DNA of 64,000 nt from Candidatus Thalassolituus haligoni (GCF_041222825.1 NZ_CP139482.1:1333001-1397000), one strand, 5' to 3'. Shown: positions 51,908 to 61,119, numbered from the stretch's first letter. Notes: a model not told the origin generated them from the sequence alone. Numbers and translations: made by a program.

Positions 51908-52639
51908 ATGACACGTTCCCGTATGGCAGCAAACCGCCGCCAGCAGGCCCTGCGACAACGCCGCGACAGCGCCGCTGCAGAGCGAGAGCGGCAACGCCAT
52001 GTGCCGCAACCAGTGGCAATAACACCGTCGTGGTCTGGCTCGGTCTGGCTGTTGCTGGCGGCCAGCCTGCTGCTGATCTGGTTGCTGTTGCAGGCAGCTC
52101 CGGTGTTGGCCAGCGACGCTGCTCAACCCGCCACGCAGGTGCGCTCTCAAGCCGCAGTCTGCCCGGCGGTGTTCCATCAACAGATGAAGCAATTACACAG
52201 CAGCAAGATACTCAATGTCTGCGACGTCGTTAACGGTCGCCCGGTGCTGCTGGTAAACACTGCCAGCCATTGCGGTTTTTCCGGGCAATTTGCCGACCTG
52301 GAAACACTGCATGAAACCTATAAAGATCGTGGCCTGGTGGTTATTGGCGTGGCGTCCAACAGTTTTGATCAGGAAGCCAAGACCGAAGAAGAAGCCGCAG
52401 ACGTGTGTTTCAAGAACTTCGGTGTCACCTTTACCATGATGGCTCCGGTACCAGTCAAGGGTGCTGACGCGCATCCGTTGTTTCAGGAAATGGCCCGCCA
52501 GGCTGGTGCACCACGCTGGAATTTCTACAAGTATCTGCTGAATGCCGATGGCAAGGTGGTGGAATCCTGGTCCAGCTTTGGAATGCCAGATGACGATGAT
52601 TTGGCTGCAGTACTGACGCAGCAGCCCGATAAAAGCTGA
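51908..52639 (+). CDS. Membrane-anchored glutathione peroxidase-family protein
   Basis: Thiol peroxidase family protein of 243 residues. An unusual N-terminus has a very basic stretch (RRQQALRQRRDS), a membrane/signal segment (WLLLAASLLLIWLLLQAAPV, about 47-68) and then a periplasmic-facing GPx domain. The peroxidatic Cys is in TASHCGFSGQF; the Trp/Asn pair is in PRWNFYKYLL. The Gln of the canonical NQF motif is Ser (NSFDQEA). Additional Cys before the domain (CPAVF, NVCDVV) could be resolving residues. ATG at 51908 with GGAGG upstream; an earlier in-frame start overlaps tcdA and is unlikely. It probably reduces lipid or organic peroxides with thioredoxin-like partners. Confidence 0.88.
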   Translation: MTRSRMAANRRQQALRQRRDSAAAERERQRHVPQPVAITPSWSGSVWLLLAASLLLIWLLLQAAPVLASDAAQPATQVRSQAAVCPAVFHQQMKQLHSSKILNVCDVVNGRPVLLVNTASHCGFSGQFADLETLHETYKDRGLVVIGVASNSFDQEAKTEEEAADVCFKNFGVTFTMMAPVPVKGADAHPLFQEMARQAGAPRWNFYKYLLNADGKVVESWSSFGMPDDDDLAAVLTQQPDKS

Positions 52640-52690
52640 AGCAGAACGCCAGCTGGATGAGCTGGCAGGGTGAGGTAAAACCAGGCTACA

Positions 52691-52722
52691 AAAAATCAAA
52701 AAAAGCCGGGATTGCTCCCGGC
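52691..52722 (-). terminator. Rho-independent terminator (minus strand)
   Basis: Stem GCCGGGA/TCCCGGC with loop TTGC (52705-52722). On the minus strand it is followed by seven T and a further T-rich stretch (52691-52704). It ends the phytase transcript or a small RNA. Confidence 0.88.
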
Positions 52723-52919
52723 CAACGTTGCTTCTATGAAGGAAAGCATTACCAATGCGAGCTTGAGGGGCACCGCCCCACTAACGCTAGCAACCCCCGA
52801 GCTGGTAAGACATCTCTTCCGTCTCGATCGTCGCACACTGGCCTGAATTGCTCATTGTTTGATCCGTATTGAGCCAGACGGCTGGTTCTTTTACCTGACT
52901 AACTTAAGTAGCGCTTATT
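52700..52919 (-). ncRNA. Possible minus-strand small RNA
   Basis: On the minus strand, TTGACT (52950-52955), an 18-base spacer and TTAAAT (52926-52931) form a fair sigma-70 promoter overlapping the phytase stop. About 200 bases downstream is a clear terminator. The interval contains further small hairpins (GGGGC/GCCCC near 52768-52780) and no open frame with a ribosome site. It may simply be the phytase 3' untranslated region. Confidence 0.3.
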
Positions 52920-52941
52920 TAACTTATTTAAAGCGTGCCGC

Positions 52942-54942
52942 TTACTGCAAGTCAAACAGGGTCTTGATCTCGCGCCAGTCGATGTATTTGAAGTTTTGAT
53001 TTTGTTCCGGCATCAGGTTACGGCCATCCTGTACAACCAGCATTCCCAACGGGTATTGATCGCCCAAAAAGGCGGAACTGATGGTCAGCCCATCGGTTTC
53101 AGACGCGCCATCAATCCCTTTGGCAGCGTTGAGGCCAACGCGGAAACGACCGATATACTGATACGGCGGAGTAGCGTTGAACAGTACGTAGCTGTCGTTG
53201 CCCTGACTGGATACCAGCAAATAGTTGGCCGTGGCGGTCTGATAAATATCCATGCCTTCGATATCGGCGTGCAGCCATTCACCAACGCTGGCTATTTCCA
53301 ACATTTCGGTCGTGGCATCCGGCTCCGCTGGCAGCGTCCAGACGGCGCGGTTTTCTTCACCAACAAACAGCCGCTGGGCGCGATCATCAGCGGCGCAACC
53401 TTCTGGCTGACTGGCGACGGCAAATTCCCGCACCAACTGGCCTTGCCAGCCAGTCGCGCTATCCAGAATCTGGTACTGCTGATAACGTCCATCCTGATCG
53501 TTGATAAATACAAATACTTGGCGGGCACGGTTTTGATACATACAAAGACCGTAGACGTCGTCCAGAGTGGTGACGATTTCTCCTGCGCTGCTGACCACAC
53601 CGGTTTGCGGCTGGATGCGGAACAGGGCAATGGAGTGGCGATCGCGCTGGCTGGCGGCGGCGATGTCCATTGGCTGGTTACGATAGTGGAACCCCTGACG
53701 CAGATCGACGTTGTTGACCCGATCCACCAGTAATTCCTGCAACTCTGTGCCATCAAGGTCGTAGACGTATAACCCCTGCTTTTTGTTGGTGCCCAGAACA
53801 CGGCTGGCATCTGGCTGGTTCGGGTTTACCCATATCGCTGGATCATCGGCGGCGTCACCGGCTTTTTTGACCGGCTGAGTCTCGCCATTGGCAACTACGG
53901 TCGTGATCACATCGGTTACTTCAATGGCAGGCAGTGAGGGCAGCTCCAGCGTGATCAGGCTGCCGCTGTGTTTATCCAGTGCTCCTGCCCGGGTATCTTG
54001 CGGCAAGGTCAGCAGGGTATCGATGGCGATGGTCTCGGCCAGCAGGGTGTGGCCAAGATAACGACCGTTATCCTGTTGATACTGGTGCAAGCGATGTCCT
54101 TCACTTTCGGCCAGCCACAGGCTGCCCTGGCTCAGGGTGATGGCTCCGGCTTGCCCCTGAATATGGCCAAACGGGTGAGTCAGATCGATCATCTCGCGGG
54201 CGGCATCACTTTCTGCCCGTGCGTTCATACGCCATACACCGACACTTTCTTCGCTGATATAGAGCGTATCGCGCTGGTCATCGGCAACACAGTATTGGGC
54301 ACCGGGTGCGGTGGCGAACTGACGCAGCAGGGTGGTGTTCAGTTGAGTCGTGTGCGGCGGTGAAGCTGAACCGTTTGCAGCCGGGTTTAATACCAGCTGT
54401 CGGGCCATGGCGTCTTCGCCGAGCAAAAACAGTTGCAGGTTCGCAGGCTGGCTATTGCTTAACGGTGCGTACAAGCACAGCCCTTCCAGTGGCTGTTGCA
54501 AGGGTGCGCTGACGGCGTCTTGCTGCAGGGTATAACCGCTCTTCGTGTCTGTGCTGGCTACCAGCGTCAGCAGGTGTAACTGGTTCTGCTGGTCGAGGCT
54601 GACAATCTTGATGACTGTTTGGCCGTTTGCTGTCATTTCGCGGGCATCGAGCAGTTCGCCACGCCAGCTGGCCTGCCAGTCGGGTTGGCCGGTCTGGGTG
54701 TCGGTCAGTTGCGCCGGGCTGTCTGGCCCAATGCTGAAAGAGTGATGACCCGGCAACACCAGCAGGTGTTCCCCAGTGGTTATTGTCTTGGTCATGGTCG
54801 AGGCCGTAGCCTGAACCTGGGTCGTTGAGGCCGTTGACGATTCCGAGCTGGCACTCAGACCCGAACAGGCGGACAGGGTCGTGAGCGTCAGGCCAATCAT
54901 GGCCATGCTCAGTAATGTGGGGGTGTGTCGTTGTACTGTCAT
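52942..54942 (-). CDS. Two-domain beta-propeller phytase lipoprotein
   Basis: Exported protein of 666 residues. A lipoprotein signal with lipobox LSAC (Cys26) predicts a membrane anchor. The C-terminal domain (about 343-666) is a beta-propeller phytase: DAADDPAIWVNPNQPDASRV, GTNKKQGLYVYDLDG and DGLTISSAFLGDQYPLG carry the acidic calcium and phosphate-site residues. The N-terminal domain (about 45-335) is a diverged, incomplete copy; ADDQRDTLYISEESVGVW corresponds to ADDRAQRLFVGEENRAVW in the second. It releases phosphate from phytate at the cell surface. ATG at 54942 begins the signal peptide. A TonB-dependent receptor lies 134 bases upstream on the same strand, a known pairing in aquatic bacteria. 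Confidence 0.93.
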   Translation of the reverse strand: MTVQRHTPTLLSMAMIGLTLTTLSACSGLSASSESSTASTTQVQATASTMTKTITTGEHLLVLPGHHSFSIGPDSPAQLTDTQTGQPDWQASWRGELLDAREMTANGQTVIKIVSLDQQNQLHLLTLVASTDTKSGYTLQQDAVSAPLQQPLEGLCLYAPLSNSQPANLQLFLLGEDAMARQLVLNPAANGSASPPHTTQLNTTLLRQFATAPGAQYCVADDQRDTLYISEESVGVWRMNARAESDAAREMIDLTHPFGHIQGQAGAITLSQGSLWLAESEGHRLHQYQQDNGRYLGHTLLAETIAIDTLLTLPQDTRAGALDKHSGSLITLELPSLPAIEVTDVITTVVANGETQPVKKAGDAADDPAIWVNPNQPDASRVLGTNKKQGLYVYDLDGTELQELLVDRVNNVDLRQGFHYRNQPMDIAAASQRDRHSIALFRIQPQTGVVSSAGEIVTTLDDVYGLCMYQNRARQVFVFINDQDGRYQQYQILDSATGWQGQLVREFAVASQPEGCAADDRAQRLFVGEENRAVWTLPAEPDATTEMLEIASVGEWLHADIEGMDIYQTATANYLLVSSQGNDSYVLFNATPPYQYIGRFRVGLNAAKGIDGASETDGLTISSAFLGDQYPLGMLVVQDGRNLMPEQNQNFKYIDWREIKTLFDLQ

Positions 54943-55076
54943 AACAATTCTCTGTAGCAATGGGGCATAACCCGATAGGTGCCAACGCGGGTATCCAGAC
55001 GTAACAATCCCCACAATCCCGGCGAAACGTCACCAGGGTTGTGGGCGGCACCGGCAGTACCGGTGCAGAGCTGGCG

Positions 55077-57857
55077 TCAGAAGCTGGAGTAGCTCACACC
55101 CAGGCTGTAGGTTGGGCCGTAGTCTTCATATTGGGCATTGTATTGTTCGCTGCCCTGGTAGGTGTAATACGGTTCATCGGTCAGGTTGGCGGCCTTGAAG
55201 CGTACTTTCAGCTGCTCGGAGAGCTTGTAGGAGGCGTTGAAGTCCACCTGAGTTTGCGATGACTGTTTGATGTCTCCGCTGCTGTCTTCGAGGTTGCCGA
55301 CTTCGTCCAGATAGTCGGACTTGTAGTTGGCGGCCAGACGCAGGCTGATGGTGTCGTTCTCGTACCCGACCACCAGGTTGCCGGTGGTATCCGACTGCTT
55401 CGGCAAGCTGATGGTACGGCTCAGTTGCTCGTCTCCATCGTCGGATGTGATCGTTGCCTTGGAATCGACAAAGGTCACGTTGGCAGACAATAACAAGCCA
55501 TTGAACGGTGCTGGCAGTGTGGCAAATTTTTGTGAGTAAGCCAGTTCCAGACCTTTTACCGTCGCGGATGTGCCATTTTCAAATGTGGTGGTGGTGGTGT
55601 CTTCCTCCCCCGCCAGGCTGTTGTAATAGGCATCGTTGGCGACGTCGGTTTCGTAGGCAAAATTGTCGATATTCTTGTAGAAGGCAAAGGCAGAAATCAC
55701 CCCTGCGTTACCCATAAAGTGCTCGATCCCCAGATCCAGGTTACTGGATTCCAGTGGTTTCAAGTCGGGGTTGCCCGCTTCCAGTTCATCACCGTCAATG
55801 GCCACGTTTGGACGAATCATTTCGAAGGTCGGGCGCACAACCGAATTGGTCCAGGCCGCTCGCACCTGGGTATCGGCCGCTACATCCAGTTTGGCCAGCA
55901 GGGAAGGCAGTGTATGAGAGTAGTCGTTGGTGAAGTGTGTGCGGCTGACAGCGGCTTCATTATCGTCACCATTAATCTGGTAACCCTTGCTCTTCTGTTT
56001 GGTTTGTTCATGACGCAGACCGCCAATCAGCTGCAGTTCATCCATATCAATACGGCCCATAACATAAGCAGCGTTGACGTCCTCTTCGATGGTGTAGTCT
56101 TCAATGAGTGAGTCAACAAAGCCTTCTGCCACGGCAGCGGCTTCTGCTTCGGAGTCTGCTGCCAGGGTATGCATCAGCGCACGTAACTGGTTGTCGTTCA
56201 AGGCTGGGCCAAAGTTGCCGAGACCGTAGTCGACGCTACCGGATACGTAATCGGACATGGAAATGTCATCGGCTTCATATTTGCGAATGTCGACATCCAT
56301 GTGTTTTTTACGGCTTTTCAGCTTGCCCCCAAACTTCACCATGGCCGGGTAGTCCGCCACAATCAGGTCGCGGGTGATATCGACTTTGGCGACGTTCATA
56401 TCATCGGTGGAATGACTGTGTACCCGTTCGATTTCGTCGAGTTCAAAGTTGCTGGCATCGTACAGCTCACTGCCGAACAGGATGGGTTTTTTGCTGCCGT
56501 TAAAACCAATGTTATCTACGTCAGCGGTGAAGACAGCGCTGTCCATGGAATCCGGTTCTTCTTCCTTGGCGCTGGACATACCCAGGTCGTATTCGACAGT
56601 CCAGTCGTTGATAAAGTGTTCGCCACCCAGGGTCACCGACTTGATGGTCTGGGTTTCTTTACGATCCTTCAGTTCACGGGCGACTTCGCCGAGGCCGCTG
56701 TCACCGGAAGCACGGGAAGTACCGTCACGCTCTTCCTCTCCATCTTCAATGACCAGTTGCTGAAATTCCGCCACCAGTGCCTGGCGTTGTTCGTCATCGC
56801 TGAATTCTGAATACAGCGTGCGCAGGTGGAAGGCGTTGTTGATGTCGTGCTCATAATCGAGGTTCAGTGCCGCGCCAATCCGTTCACGATTGATGGTGTA
56901 ATCGCGCATTTCCATTTCTTCCAGCTCATCGCCATCCCACTTGCCGCCGGTTTCGGTATTTTCAGAACCGAAGTCACGGCTTTCGTAGCTGGCCGCAGCG
57001 GCGATACCCAAACGACGTTCGCCCCCCAGTGCCAGGGTCGTACCGCCACCCAGAGACAGTTTGGGGTTGGTGTTGTCGGTCAGTTCGTCGTAGCTGTATT
57101 CGAGGTCGGCATTATAAAACGACCCTTCACGATCCAGTGCCGAGATACTTTCAATCTCGATTGCACCACCGATAGAGTTGGCGTCCATATCAGGCGTTAG
57201 AGACTTGGTGACCACCAGCGAGCTGATCAGATTGGATGGAATCACATCCAGCGCCACTGAACGGGTTCCGGCTTCCGGTGCTGGAATCTGGGTGCCGTTG
57301 ATGGATACCGAGTTGTAGTCTGATCCCATACCACGCACACGAACAAAGCGGCCTTCGCCCTGGTCGCGTTCAATCGACAGGCCGGGAATACGCTGCAAGG
57401 CTTCTGCCGCGTTTGAATCGGGCAGTTCACCGATGGCGTCGGCATTGACGGCGCTGATAATACGATCGGAATAACGCTGGCGATCGAGGGCGCGTTGCAT
57501 CCGTGCCGCCTGACCAAAGACCAGCACTTCGTCGATCATATCGTCGCCTTCGTTAACCACCACGTTGGCGCTGGTGACGTCGTTGTCGATGACGGTAACC
57601 CGACGGGAATCCAGGGTCTTGTCGCCCAGGGTAATGGTCAGGGTGTAGTCACCGGCGGGGACTGGTGGCAAACGGAAGCGACCCGCTTGACCCGACAGGG
57701 TTTGACGTTTGGCTTCTTCGAGGCGCACAACCGCACCTTTGTAAATGGTTTGTGAAGCCGCGTCGATAATACGGCCTTCGACGATGCCATCGGCTTGCGC
57801 CAGAGCGGCAGATGCCAGGGCAATGCTGGCTACCAGAGGTTTGATTAACAGTTTCAC
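55077..57857 (-). CDS. TonB-dependent outer-membrane receptor
   Basis: Receptor of 926 residues. Signal peptide ends near ALAQA-DG. A carboxypeptidase-regulatory-like domain is at about 25-105 (GAVVRLEEAKRQTLSGQAGR), then a TonB-box-like DEVLVFG and the plug (NAAEALQRIPGLSIERDQGE; VRGMGSDYNSVSINGTQIPA). The 22-strand barrel ends with LGVSYSSF, whose terminal Phe is the usual assembly signal. The plug wording and NPDLKPLESSNLDLGIEHF place it in the large TonB receptor group used for oligosaccharides and complex organics. With the adjoining phytase it probably imports phytate or its breakdown products. Confidence 0.93.
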   Translation of the reverse strand: MKLLIKPLVASIALASAALAQADGIVEGRIIDAASQTIYKGAVVRLEEAKRQTLSGQAGRFRLPPVPAGDYTLTITLGDKTLDSRRVTVIDNDVTSANVVVNEGDDMIDEVLVFGQAARMQRALDRQRYSDRIISAVNADAIGELPDSNAAEALQRIPGLSIERDQGEGRFVRVRGMGSDYNSVSINGTQIPAPEAGTRSVALDVIPSNLISSLVVTKSLTPDMDANSIGGAIEIESISALDREGSFYNADLEYSYDELTDNTNPKLSLGGGTTLALGGERRLGIAAAASYESRDFGSENTETGGKWDGDELEEMEMRDYTINRERIGAALNLDYEHDINNAFHLRTLYSEFSDDEQRQALVAEFQQLVIEDGEEERDGTSRASGDSGLGEVARELKDRKETQTIKSVTLGGEHFINDWTVEYDLGMSSAKEEEPDSMDSAVFTADVDNIGFNGSKKPILFGSELYDASNFELDEIERVHSHSTDDMNVAKVDITRDLIVADYPAMVKFGGKLKSRKKHMDVDIRKYEADDISMSDYVSGSVDYGLGNFGPALNDNQLRALMHTLAADSEAEAAAVAEGFVDSLIEDYTIEEDVNAAYVMGRIDMDELQLIGGLRHEQTKQKSKGYQINGDDNEAAVSRTHFTNDYSHTLPSLLAKLDVAADTQVRAAWTNSVVRPTFEMIRPNVAIDGDELEAGNPDLKPLESSNLDLGIEHFMGNAGVISAFAFYKNIDNFAYETDVANDAYYNSLAGEEDTTTTTFENGTSATVKGLELAYSQKFATLPAPFNGLLLSANVTFVDSKATITSDDGDEQLSRTISLPKQSDTTGNLVVGYENDTISLRLAANYKSDYLDEVGNLEDSSGDIKQSSQTQVDFNASYKLSEQLKVRFKAANLTDEPYYTYQGSEQYNAQYEDYGPTYSLGVSYSSF

Positions 57858-58326
57858 TTCTGCTCTCCGTTGAAATAATGGCTCTGGCCCGGGCAGTCTC
57901 GTTAGCTGGCCTTGGGGCGAGAGTGAGTCTCTTGTCAGGAGTCGCGACGGTAGAAATTGGCTGTGACACTTTTGTTACCGTCTCTTTGGCAACCACGTAG
58001 GTGGTCGGAAAGGAGTGTTAAAAAGCCGTGGTTTGATGTCGTAATGATCCAAATTAACCCATGGTTTGGTGGTCGAAGCGGGTCTTTGAAATGAACCTTA
58101 TTGCTATGACTCACGGAATTAACTGGCTCGAATCGCCCTGCCAGCCCCCAGGCTGGCTGTCATAAAAAATTCATCGGATTTACGGCAACTTTTACTGAGC
58201 CGATATGACCCCTGAAGCCCCGTAACCGGATGATCATGTTTTAATGCCGACCACGCACAGAGACACATCGGCTGGTAGTTCCAGGTGTGTTTCCGGTAAC
58301 TCAACGGTCTGGATAGGTGATTGGGG
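57858..58326. other. Divergent promoter region of phytase locus and GGDEF gene
   Basis: About 470 bases with no gene. It must hold the promoter of the receptor-phytase operon and of the GGDEF/AraC pair. A Pho-box-like sequence, CTGTCAT-N4-AATTCAT, lies at 58156-58173, 11 of 14 positions matching the PhoB direct repeat. No other confident site was found. Confidence 0.5.
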
Positions 58327-59241
58327 ATGTTCTCGACTCTGGGGATACACCAGCGCAAATTGCTGTTGGTGTTTGGCCTCGCCATTGGCGGGCTGGTTGG
58401 TAGCCTGATCATGGGCGACGCCAAACAGTGGGCAGAAATTGACTGGCTGGATGTACTGGGCGAAGGCGGCACCGCGATTGCGCTGGCGGTCTGGATGATG
58501 CTGATTCTTGGCAGCCGTCCGGCGGGGCGGGTGACCGATTTGCTGACTCTGGGGCTGGGGTTTATGTTTCTGGCTATGTGGCAGGACAACCTGGATGAAT
58601 TTATCCGTTTGCCTGCCGAGCAGTTCTGGGATCAGTGGCTCGAATCCGGCGCCATGCCCGTGGGAGTGATGCTATTGACCTATGGACTGGTGCACTGGCA
58701 TCAGGAGCAATTGTCGATCAATCAGCAACTGCGCAAGCGTGAACAGCTGTTTCGGGAGCATCGGTTTATCGACAACCTGACCCAGCTGGGCCGGGTTGAC
58801 TACCTGAAAGAACAACTGCAAGGCGTGATGACCCAGCTGCCCGCCCAGAAGATGGTGTTGTTGATGGTGGATGTTGATCGCTTTGCTGAGGTGAACCGTT
58901 TGCATGGTCATCGGGAAGGCGACGCCCTGCTGTATGAACTGTCGGAACTGATGCTGCTGAACCTGCGTCAGGACGACCTGATTTGCCGTTATGCCGCCGA
59001 CCGTTTTGCCGTACTGCTGCCAGACACCGGTGTAGACAAGGGCAAAAGCATTGCCGCCGAACTGAGCCGGGCCGTGCAGCATTTTGCCTACAAGCATAAA
59101 ACCAGCGGCGAAACCCTTTACCAGACCATCAGTATCGGCCTGGCAGACTGGCAGGGCGAACCGTCCGACCTGCTGATCAAACGCGCCAACCAGGCGCTGG
59201 CCAATGCCAAGTCGGGTTCCGGTTTTGGCGAGGTTGCCTGA
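58327..59241 (+). CDS. Membrane protein with degenerate GGDEF domain
   Basis: Protein of 304 residues. Three to four N-terminal hydrophobic segments (LLLVFGLAIGGLVGSLIMG; IALAVWMMLILG; LLTLGLGFMFLAMW; PVGVMLLTYGLVHW), a short coiled linker (INQQLRKREQLFREHRFIDN) and a GGDEF-fold domain at about 150-300 are present. The domain keeps the fold (VDVDRFAEVNRLHGHREGD; TISIGLAD), but the active-site GGDEF reads AADRF (58993-59007). Synthesis of cyclic-di-GMP is therefore unlikely, and it may act as a binding or scaffolding protein. ATG at 58327 is preferred to a TTG at 58321. One base separates its stop from the AraC-type gene. Confidence 0.85.
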   Translation: MFSTLGIHQRKLLLVFGLAIGGLVGSLIMGDAKQWAEIDWLDVLGEGGTAIALAVWMMLILGSRPAGRVTDLLTLGLGFMFLAMWQDNLDEFIRLPAEQFWDQWLESGAMPVGVMLLTYGLVHWHQEQLSINQQLRKREQLFREHRFIDNLTQLGRVDYLKEQLQGVMTQLPAQKMVLLMVDVDRFAEVNRLHGHREGDALLYELSELMLLNLRQDDLICRYAADRFAVLLPDTGVDKGKSIAAELSRAVQHFAYKHKTSGETLYQTISIGLADWQGEPSDLLIKRANQALANAKSGSGFGEVA

Positions 59242-59242
59242 A

Positions 59243-60316
59243 ATGACGACACCCACCTGGTATGAGTGCGATGAGCGTATTTTTGCTGCGCATTATCAGC
59301 CAGCGTTGTTGATCGATCTGTTACGTTCCCGTGATATTTGCAGCCACAAGATTCTGCGTGGCACCGGCCTGTTTTATGAAGATATTTTGCAAGGACAGGT
59401 GATGATGTCAGCAACTCAGGCGGGGCTGTTGGTGGGTAATGCCAGCAAGCTCAGTAAGGAGCCGGAATTGTCGTTTCGCTGGGGTGCCTCGCTCTGGCCA
59501 GGGCACTACGATAGCGCCAGCAGCTTGCTGGGTAATGCTGGGTCATTACGTCAGGCACTGGACGCGCTGGTCAGTTACCGGCGGGTGCTGTCTCCTTGGG
59601 TAACGCCCTTTGTGGTCACCGATGAGCGTTATTGCTACGTCCACTGGCTGACCCTGGGCAACTATCAGGGCGACCGCCGCTTTCTGGTCGAGGCGGCGAT
59701 GTCGTCCCTGACGTCGTTCAGTCGCTGGATGAGTGCCACACGACTGCCCTGGCGTTACGGTTTCAGTTATGGCCGCCCGGATTATGAAGAACAGTATCAG
59801 GTGAATCTGGGCGACCAGCTCTGGTTCGACCTCGGCATGGATGTGATGGTGATCGAGCGCAAGTGGCTCGATCAGGAGTGGCCACGAGGGTCGGCGACGG
59901 CCTATCAGGTGGCTCAGCGTCAATGTGAATTGATACTGGCAGGCTTGCCAGCGGCGTCGTTGCCGGAACGGGTGTACCGGCTGCTGCTGGAGCGGGTGCG
60001 TGAACCGATGACGCTCCCCGACATGGCCGTACGGTTGGAGATGAGCCCGGCAACCCTGAAGCGCAAACTGGGCAAGCATGGCTGCCATTTTCAGCAATTG
60101 CAGGATCAGTCACGGCTGCATATGAGCCTTTATCTGTTGTATGTGTGTGGCTGGAACAACGAACAGGTCGCCGCGCACCTGAGCTTTAACGACAGTACCA
60201 ACTTCCGCCGCGCCTTCAAACGCTGGGTCGGGATTACCCCCAGTGACAGCCGTACCCGTTTCTCACTGTTTGATGCCAGTAGCAATGCGGTGCTGACCGA
60301 ACTGGCAGGGTTGTGA
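59243..60316 (+). CDS. AraC-family transcriptional regulator (Arabinose_bd type)
   Basis: Regulator of 357 residues. The N-terminal ~200 residues fit the Arabinose_bd/OruR-type ligand domain (LLRSRDICSHKILRGTGLFY; LRQALDALVSYRRVLSP). The C-terminal ~100 residues are the AraC double helix-turn-helix (MTLPDMAVRLEMSPATLKRK; HLSFNDSTNFRRAFKRWVGI). Coupled to the degenerate GGDEF gene (start one base after its stop), which suggests a shared regulatory role. The ligand is unknown. Confidence 0.92.
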   Translation: MTTPTWYECDERIFAAHYQPALLIDLLRSRDICSHKILRGTGLFYEDILQGQVMMSATQAGLLVGNASKLSKEPELSFRWGASLWPGHYDSASSLLGNAGSLRQALDALVSYRRVLSPWVTPFVVTDERYCYVHWLTLGNYQGDRRFLVEAAMSSLTSFSRWMSATRLPWRYGFSYGRPDYEEQYQVNLGDQLWFDLGMDVMVIERKWLDQEWPRGSATAYQVAQRQCELILAGLPAASLPERVYRLLLERVREPMTLPDMAVRLEMSPATLKRKLGKHGCHFQQLQDQSRLHMSLYLLYVCGWNNEQVAAHLSFNDSTNFRRAFKRWVGITPSDSRTRFSLFDASSNAVLTELAGL

Positions 60317-60345
60317 TACGGCATTCGGTCAGCCACTGACCCCCG

Positions 60346-61014
60346 TCAGGCGTAGGCGTACGGCCCGCTTTTGGTTAATGCACGCTGGTAGGCATCGCGC
60401 TGGTGAATTCGTGCTACCCAGGCCGCCAGGTGTGGGTGCGACTTGGCGCTTGCACCTCGCTGCAAGGCGGCTTCCAGTGGGAAACTCATCTGAAAATCCG
60501 CCAGCGACATCTGCTCACCGGCAAACCATTCATTTTTGCTCAGATGCCGTTCGACGTAATCCAGATGGCTGCTCAGATTGGGCGAGACAAAACTGTCGAG
60601 TGCCTTGTTGGCAATACCACGGGCGACAGGCCGGACAAAAAAGGGCACGGGTGCGGCTTTGATACGCTGAAACACCAGCGTCATTAACAGAAAGGGCATC
60701 AGGCTGCCTTCGGCATAATGCAGCCAGTATTTGCATTGCCATAACGACGACGGGCTGTCCCCGGGCCAGAAGCGCCGTTGGCCATAGACATCGTTGAGAT
60801 ACTCAAGAATCACCGCCGACTCTGCCAGCGACAAGTCGCCATCGGTAATCACTGGAGATTTCCCCAGCGGGTGAATGGCCTTCAGGCTGGTTGGTGCCAG
60901 CAGAGTGTGGGGATCGCGTTCGTACAAGGTAATCTGGTAATCAATTTCCAGCTCTTCCAATAACCAGAGCACACGCTGGGAACGAGAGTTATTAAGGTGG
61001 TGGAGGGTGAGCAT
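60346..61014 (-). CDS. Glutathione S-transferase
   Basis: Cytoplasmic protein of 222 residues. The thioredoxin-like N-terminal domain (LHHLNNSRSQRVLWLLEELE; GKSPVITDGDLSLAESAVIL) has the Glu-Ser glutathione-binding pair, and the Ser of NNSRSQRV is the likely catalytic residue. The helical C-terminal domain (WFAGEQMSLADFQMSFPLEA) is standard. Substrate unknown. Convergent with the AraC gene. The dispersed element lies just upstream of its start. Confidence 0.94.
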   Translation of the reverse strand: MLTLHHLNNSRSQRVLWLLEELEIDYQITLYERDPHTLLAPTSLKAIHPLGKSPVITDGDLSLAESAVILEYLNDVYGQRRFWPGDSPSSLWQCKYWLHYAEGSLMPFLLMTLVFQRIKAAPVPFFVRPVARGIANKALDSFVSPNLSSHLDYVERHLSKNEWFAGEQMSLADFQMSFPLEAALQRGASAKSHPHLAAWVARIHQRDAYQRALTKSGPYAYA

Positions 61015-61119
61015 GACGATACCTGGAAAGTATTTCAGAAAGCGTTAGATAAACCCGGTTGGCTGCCGGGCAGGTTTTATTCAGCGGCCGCTATCATCTA
61101 TTCCTTTGGGAGCAGTCGT

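Larger units (their letters stand above)
52640..52941. other. Intergenic region downstream of gpx and phytase
   Basis: About 300 bases. It holds a minus-strand terminator (52705-52722), a possible minus-strand small RNA (52700-52919) and, on the plus strand, a 36-codon frame from 52737 without a good ribosome site, which I do not call as a gene. Confidence 0.6.

Noticed and set aside
52737-52847. 36-codon plus-strand frame beginning MKESITNAS
   Set aside because: No ribosome site, no recognisable motif, and it overlaps a possible minus-strand transcript.
57961-57980. CTGTGAC-N4-TTGTTAC as a Pho box for the TonB receptor
   Set aside because: Only about 9 of 14 matches and opposite orientation to the receptor gene.
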